DNA of 64,000 bases from Stomatobaculum sp. F0698 (GTDB lineage Bacteria > Bacillota > Clostridia > Lachnospirales > Lachnospiraceae), in the NCBI RefSeq assembly GCF_030644385.1, contig NZ_CP130060.1:2046001-2110000 (forward strand), in the 5' to 3' direction. The notes under the pieces were generated by a model, which saw only the letters and a list, made by a program, of their open reading frames with translations, was not told the DNA's origin and did no database searches. The position numbers were made by a program, and so were the translations under genes. Shown here one piece after another: positions 60,031 to 64,000 of this stretch. The first letter of the stretch is position 1, and every line of letters begins with the position of its first letter.

Positions 60031-60516
60031 TCATGCCTCTGCCGCGGAACAGGCAGCCTTCTCTTTTGCGATGGCTTCGACCGTGCGATCCACATAGCTG
60101 ATCCAGTCGTAGTAGTCTGCTGCCTCAAGCCAAAATGCCGCATAACTGCGCTCGCAGCTGTCGATGTCATCCTGAATTTCCTGCAGGCGTCTGTAAAGAT
60201 AGCCGAGGCTCTCCGGATCGCCCTTGATCTCCTCGAGCTCTTCCAGCCCGCGCAGCGCGTGGCGGCTGTTCTTCAGTGCGAGCGGATTTTTTTCGCCCTG
60301 CATTCTGTTGTAAAACTCCGAGAGCGCGAGCACCGCGAGGTCATAGTCTTCGGTATTCGTCGCAGCTTCCGACTCAAGCAGTTTTTCGCTGCGGAGCAGC
60401 GACACGATATCCGCGAGCTTAAGACTCTTCTTTCCCGCGGCGAGTTTTTCGCCGATGCAATCCAAGAGCAGCAGTCCTTCATCCGACTCCAATGCGTGAA
60501 ATCCCCAACAAGCCAT
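60031..60516 (-). CDS. DUF4259-like protein
   Basis: A 161-residue cytoplasmic protein starting MACWGFHALESDEGLLLLDC at ATG 60516, five bases after GAGGAAG; an upstream start at 60558 has none. The N-terminal pattern x-x-WG-x-x-x-x-x-(N/S)D-x-x-L-D resembles DUF4259. The rest is helical and acidic (LEELEEIKGDPESLGYLY). Proteins with this start often occur alone or near toxin-immunity genes, but nothing of that kind is here. Function unknown. Confidence 0.7.
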   Translation of the reverse strand: MACWGFHALESDEGLLLLDCIGEKLAAGKKSLKLADIVSLLRSEKLLESEAATNTEDYDLAVLALSEFYNRMQGEKNPLALKNSRHALRGLEELEEIKGDPESLGYLYRRLQEIQDDIDSCERSYAAFWLEAADYYDWISYVDRTVEAIAKEKAACSAAEA

Positions 60517-60657
60517 GTTTCTTCCTCTTTCTTCCTTTTTTCGTACTGTGCACGGCACAGCAAAGTTTACACGTTCTCTCCACTATTATACACGGCCCCG
60601 CGCTCTTTCCAAGGAAAAGTTTCGGCGGTATACTGGCAAAGTTAAAGGAGGATCGCA

Positions 60658-61959
60658 ATGGACGAATTGATCTCGAATTTACTGATGTACGGTAAGACCG
60701 CGGAACACAGCGTGCTCGCAACCCTTGCCGAACTGGAAGACGCGCGGAAGCGCGGAATGCCGCTGCGCGCGGCAGAGCGGAAACGCGCCTATCGCGCGGT
60801 GCGGGAACTCTTGGAGCTCGCGACCGAGTACGGCTTCAATGATAACCTGTGGCAGAATTATCTGAGCTTTCTGCTCATGATGGACGAAAATCCCTTTACG
60901 CTGACGGCGGAGAAGGTCGGGGCCGGAGAAGGCAGCGTGAACCGCTTTGTGGAGCGGGATTTTCATATTTTTCGCGCCCTCTTCCGCTATGATTTCGGCG
61001 CGCTGGAAAGGGCGCTCGGCACGGATTGCTTCTCGGTGTTGACCGATTACCGGGCCTTGCCGAAACCCGCGGTGCGCTGCTACCGCGCGGTCAGCGAAAA
61101 GGTGAGGGCGCTGAGCCTTTCGCTTGCGTCTGCCGAGAGTGACGAGGCCTTTTTCCGTACCATGAGCGAGTTTTATAGGGCTTACGGCGTGGGTAAGTTC
61201 GGACTGAATGCAGCCTTCCGTCTGGAGGACGATGAGAAGAAGGGCGTGCTCTTAAAGCCCATACGCAATATGGATGCGGTCAAGTTCTCGGATCTCATCG
61301 GCTATGAGAGCCAGAAGGAGGAGCTCCGGAAGAATACAGAGGCCTTTCTCCGCGGGCAGAGGGCCAACAATGTGTTGCTCTACGGTGACAGCGGAACCGG
61401 AAAGTCCACGAGCATTAAGGCCGTGGTGAATGAGTACTACAAAGACGGACTTCGCATGATAGAAATCTACAAGTACCAGTTCCGACGGCTCTCCGAAGTA
61501 CTCGCGGAAATCAAGAACCGAAACTACCGCTTCATCATCTATATGGACGATCTTTCCTTTGAGGAAAACGAGTCCGAGTACAAATTCCTGAAGGCAGTGA
61601 TTGAGGGCGGTGTCGAGACGCGTCCCGAAAATGTCCTGATCTACGCGACTTCGAACCGGCGTCATTTGATACGGGAGATCTGGAGAGATCGGAACGATGC
61701 GGAGCAGGATGCGGACATCCACCATTCCGACACCATGGAGGAGAAACTCTCGCTCGCGAATCGCTTCGGTCTGTCCATCGGCTACTATAAGCCGGCGCGG
61801 CAGGCCTACCACGAGATTGTGACAGCGCTTGCCGAGCGCCACGGCATCACCCTGGAACGCGAAGAACTGCTGCGCCGTGCGGATCGCTTCGAACTGCGCC
61901 ACGGCGGCGTTTCGGGGCGAACCGCCCAGCAGTTTATCAATGCGGAACTTGGGAGCTGA
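60658..61959 (+). CDS. DUF815 family AAA+ ATPase
   Basis: A 433-residue ATPase. AAAGGAGG lies seven bases before ATG 60658. The first 190 residues are helical. Walker A is LYGDSGTGKSTSIKAVV near 241-257, Walker B FIIYMDDLSFEENESEYKFL (core IIYMDDLSFE) near 300, sensor 1 LIYATSNRRHLI near 328, and SLANRFGLSIGYY follows. This is DUF815, a group of unknown cellular role. thiW follows about 46 bp after, so they may share a transcript. Confidence 0.9.
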   Translation: MDELISNLLMYGKTAEHSVLATLAELEDARKRGMPLRAAERKRAYRAVRELLELATEYGFNDNLWQNYLSFLLMMDENPFTLTAEKVGAGEGSVNRFVERDFHIFRALFRYDFGALERALGTDCFSVLTDYRALPKPAVRCYRAVSEKVRALSLSLASAESDEAFFRTMSEFYRAYGVGKFGLNAAFRLEDDEKKGVLLKPIRNMDAVKFSDLIGYESQKEELRKNTEAFLRGQRANNVLLYGDSGTGKSTSIKAVVNEYYKDGLRMIEIYKYQFRRLSEVLAEIKNRNYRFIIYMDDLSFEENESEYKFLKAVIEGGVETRPENVLIYATSNRRHLIREIWRDRNDAEQDADIHHSDTMEEKLSLANRFGLSIGYYKPARQAYHEIVTALAERHGITLEREELLRRADRFELRHGGVSGRTAQQFINAELGS

Positions 61960-62005
61960 GGAAGCGAAAGACAGGTTTTTACTTAAAATCCGGGAGGACA
62001 GTGAA

Positions 62006-62545
62006 ATGCAACAGCAGCAGAAAACTTTGCTTCGCCTGATTTTTATGGGAATTATGATTGCGCTCGGCGTGGTGATCTCGCCCTTACTTCGCGTGGAGGG
62101 CATGTGCCCCATGGCACATCTCATCAACATTTGCTGTGCGGTGCTCCTCGGGCCCGCGGATGCCCTGCTCTGCGCCTTTCTGATCGGCGTCATACGCATG
62201 GTGCTGATGGGTATACCGCCGCTCGCGCTGACAGGTGCGGTTTTTGGCGCCTTTCTTTCGGGGCTTTTATACCGGGCTTCGGGTGGAAAACTCGTTGCAG
62301 CCTTTCTCGGTGAAGTGTTCGGAACCGGTGTCATCGGCGCGCTGGTCTCCTATCCGGTGATGACCTATCTCTGGGGACGGGGCGGACTTACCCTCTTTTT
62401 CTATCTTCCTTCTTTCTTTATGGGAACCATCATCGGCGGCAGTCTTGCGATGCTCTTACTTGTCAGCTTACAGCGCGCCAATGTGCTTTGGAAGATGCAG
62501 GAGGCGCTCGGTACACGGCGTCCCCTGCGTGAGGCAAAGCTTTGA
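62006..62545 (+). CDS. thiW: ECF transporter S component, ThiW type
   Basis: A 179-residue integral membrane protein starting MQQQQKTLLRLIFMGIMIAL at ATG 62006, eight bases after GGGAGGA. There are five or six hydrophobic segments. The pattern PMAHLINICCAVLLGPADALL and the end with a short basic tail match ThiW, the substrate-binding unit that brings in hydroxyethylthiazole with an energy-coupling module encoded elsewhere. It is directly coupled to thiM, which supports this. No TPP riboswitch is seen in the short gap upstream. Confidence 0.88.
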   Translation: MQQQQKTLLRLIFMGIMIALGVVISPLLRVEGMCPMAHLINICCAVLLGPADALLCAFLIGVIRMVLMGIPPLALTGAVFGAFLSGLLYRASGGKLVAAFLGEVFGTGVIGALVSYPVMTYLWGRGGLTLFFYLPSFFMGTIIGGSLAMLLLVSLQRANVLWKMQEALGTRRPLREAKL

Positions 62546-63405
62546 ACGGCGCGGAAGCGCTGCTTCGGGAAGCGTTGCCGCGGCTCGATGCCCTGCGGGA
62601 AACGGCACCTCTGGTTCACTGCATGACAGGCGCGGTCTCGGTCAACTTCTGTGCGAACACGGTGCTTGCCCTCGGTGCGCGTCCGATTTGTGCCGAGCAC
62701 CCGGCAGAAAGCGCAGAGATTGCGGCGCAGGCGGCAGCCCTTTCTTTAAGTCTCGCGAACATCACGGAGGTAAGGGATTGCGCCATGCGCCTTGCGGCCG
62801 GCGCCGCAAAAGCGGCGGATATTCCGATGGCCTTCGATGCGGTCGGTGTCGGGGCGAGTATGTACCGGCGGGAACTGGTGAAATGCTATCTCGCGGAAAA
62901 GCCATGGCTCATCAAGGGCAATGCGAGTGAAATCAGGGCCCTGCTCCTTGAGACCGGGCGCAGCGGCGCCGGGGTGGATGTCGGCGCGGAGGACCGCGCG
63001 GAACGCGGCGAGGAAGAAAAGATTCTGGCGCTTGCTTGCGATGCGGCCGCTCTCGCAAGGCGGGAGGATACGGTGGTGCTTCTCAGCGGTGCGGTGGACC
63101 TTTTGACCGACGGCGAGCGCTGCTTTGCCCTGCAAAACGGCGTCCCCCTGCTCGGAAAAATTTGCGGGAGCGGTTGCGCGCTCAATTGTCTGGCTGCGAG
63201 CTTCCTTGCGCTTAAGGCGGGCAGAGACAAAAAAAGAGAAGCGCTCCTAAGTGCGCTTCTCGCAGTGACGGTATGGAATGTTTCGGCAGAGACAGCGGAA
63301 GCAAGAGGTCCCGGCAGTCTTGCGGTCGAACTTTTGGATCGACTCGGCCGAATCGGCGGCGCGGAACTCAGCCTGCGTTTCTCAGGCGAGGAAGTCCGGA
63401 TCTAA
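62542..63405 (+). CDS. thiM: Hydroxyethylthiazole kinase
   Basis: ThiM phosphorylates 4-methyl-5-hydroxyethylthiazole in thiamine salvage. It starts with TTG at 62542 overlapping the thiW stop as TTGA, with GAGG eight bases upstream, and has 287 residues. Signatures are PLVHCMTGAVSVNFCANTVLALGA (core CMTGAVSVNFCANTVLALG), IKGNASEIRAL near residue 128 and the catalytic loop LLGKICGSGCALNCLAASFLA near 205, here core KICGSGCALN with Cys as the usual catalytic residue. It is about 20 residues longer than the shortest homologues. Its end overlaps the convergent regulator gene by 24 bp. Confidence 0.93.
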   Translation: MNGAEALLREALPRLDALRETAPLVHCMTGAVSVNFCANTVLALGARPICAEHPAESAEIAAQAAALSLSLANITEVRDCAMRLAAGAAKAADIPMAFDAVGVGASMYRRELVKCYLAEKPWLIKGNASEIRALLLETGRSGAGVDVGAEDRAERGEEEKILALACDAAALARREDTVVLLSGAVDLLTDGERCFALQNGVPLLGKICGSGCALNCLAASFLALKAGRDKKREALLSALLAVTVWNVSAETAEARGPGSLAVELLDRLGRIGGAELSLRFSGEEVRI

Positions 63406-64000
63406 GATTACAATTTCCTTGCCTTCCATGGAAATAATACCCTCTTCCTGCATGCGGGACAGCTCCCTCGAGAGTGCACTCCGGTCTGCGTAGAGGAAGG
63501 AGGCAAGTTCGGTCTTTGAGAGCGGGAGTTTTCGAACCCCGCTCTTTTGTTTTGGCAGCGTGTTGAAGTAGAGCTTTAATTTGTCCCGCAGCTTTTTTTG
63601 TCCCAGGATGCGTATCTTTTGGGTGAGCAAAAGGGAGCGCTTCGCAAAGTAGCCGAGCAAGTTGGCGGCGAGACGGGTCTCGGCGTGACTTTGGCGCTCT
63701 GTGTTTTGCAAGAGGCGCGAAAAGTCCAAAAAAAGCAGCGTGCAGTCCGAAATGGCGCGAAGATGCATGGCGCTGTCCGTCACATTGGCGCAGAGCATCA
63801 TGGCGCCGAAAACATTGCCGCTCTCGATTCGAGTCACGCTGACCGGGGATGCATTTTCGTCGTAGAAGGCGACCTCCAAGGTACCGGAGAGCACCAGACC
63901 GGCGCGCTTTCCCGGGTCTCCGATTTGGATGACGGTGTCATGTTTCGGAAAATAGTCTTCTTTTGCCGAGAGTGCCGAGAGCAGCGTCTCATAGTCGCTT
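63382..64000 (-). CDS. Crp/Fnr family transcription regulator (5' end cut by window)
   Basis: The visible 206 codons run off the right edge. The first part is a cyclic-nucleotide-binding-type beta barrel (LVLSGTLEVAFYDENASPVS, IESGNVFGAMMLCAN). A long helix (KRSLLLTQKIRILGQKKLRD) leads to a winged helix-turn-helix: LSKTELASFLYADRSALSRELSRM (core ELASFLYADRSALSREL). The missing N-terminal residues and any Fe-S or ligand site cannot be judged. Similar regulators in clostridia control anaerobic or stress genes. Regulation of thiM next door is possible but unsupported. Confidence 0.88.
   Translation of the reverse strand, partial: SDYETLLSALSAKEDYFPKHDTVIQIGDPGKRAGLVLSGTLEVAFYDENASPVSVTRIESGNVFGAMMLCANVTDSAMHLRAISDCTLLFLDFSRLLQNTERQSHAETRLAANLLGYFAKRSLLLTQKIRILGQKKLRDKLKLYFNTLPKQKSGVRKLPLSKTELASFLYADRSALSRELSRMQEEGIISMEGKEIVILDPDFLA

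Noticed and set aside
59818..60645. 275-codon plus-strand frame after tRNA-Lys
   Set aside because: It begins inside the tRNA and runs opposite the DUF4259-like gene; no coding evidence.
61252..62334. 360-codon minus-strand frame opposite the DUF815 and thiW genes
   Set aside because: It spans two well-supported plus-strand genes and has no domain of its own.

Overview
The window looks like the replication-origin region of a Lachnospiraceae-type Clostridia (Firmicutes) chromosome with fairly high GC. The basis is the order rnpA-rpmH-oriC-dnaA-dnaN-S4 gene-recF-gyrB-gyrA, the khpB/mnmE/mnmG/rsmG/parA/parB block on the other side, a DUF4446 gene after parB, glgC-glgD, spoVG and a RicT (PSP1) gene. 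A moderately GC-rich oral genus such as Stomatobaculum is possible, but that placement is only a guess. Almost all genes point away from an origin at about 27.5-27.9 kb: minus strand to the left, plus strand to the right as far as 46 kb, so transcription follows replication.

Left arm, read right to left on the minus strand: dnaA, dnaN, an S4 RNA-binding gene, recF, gyrB, gyrA; then a stable-RNA unit tRNA-Ser, 16S, 5S, tRNA-Ala, 23S, followed by tRNA-Asp, Val, Thr, Tyr, fMet, Phe and Lys and a terminator. The 5S gene lies between 16S and 23S. Next come nth, a pyrimidine-rich imperfect tandem repeat, trmL, a small secreted wall-binding-type protein, a large membrane protein with a sigma-region-2-like head, a guanylate-kinase-like gene, holB, ricT, a tRNA/SAM methylase, rsmI, metG, tatD, rsmA and the start of a lipoprotein with peptidoglycan-binding repeats.

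Right arm: rpmH, rnpA, yidD, yidC, khpB, mnmE, mnmG and rsmG, closed by a terminator. Then comes a gene-free, AT-richer 3.9-kb stretch (35.3-39.2 kb) holding 15 copies of the ParB site parS (6 perfect, 3 with one mismatch, 6 weaker). Eight of them are joined by a tandem repeat of about 181 bp with one parS per unit. parA, parB and a DUF4446 gene follow at once. This stretch resembles a satellite-built bacterial centromere and is the most unusual feature of the window.

After a terminator there is a three-gene envelope module (41.6-46.2 kb): an LPQTG-anchored surface protein, a complete ECF sigma factor fused to a membrane segment and an outside domain, and a signal-peptide protein with a C-terminal membrane anchor. 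The sigma fusion and the sigma-like membrane protein at 8.5-10.6 kb suggest a local family of membrane-tied sigma proteins.

The rest is accessory or housekeeping: a YhaN/YhaO-type ATPase-nuclease pair, asnS, a G-rich gene-free stretch, glgC-glgD with a structured leader, spoVG, a DEDD exonuclease, a D,D-carboxypeptidase, an SH3 membrane protein, an M18 aminopeptidase, trmB, tRNA-Lys(CUU), a DUF4259-like gene, a DUF815 AAA+ ATPase, the thiazole salvage pair thiW-thiM and a partial Crp/Fnr regulator.
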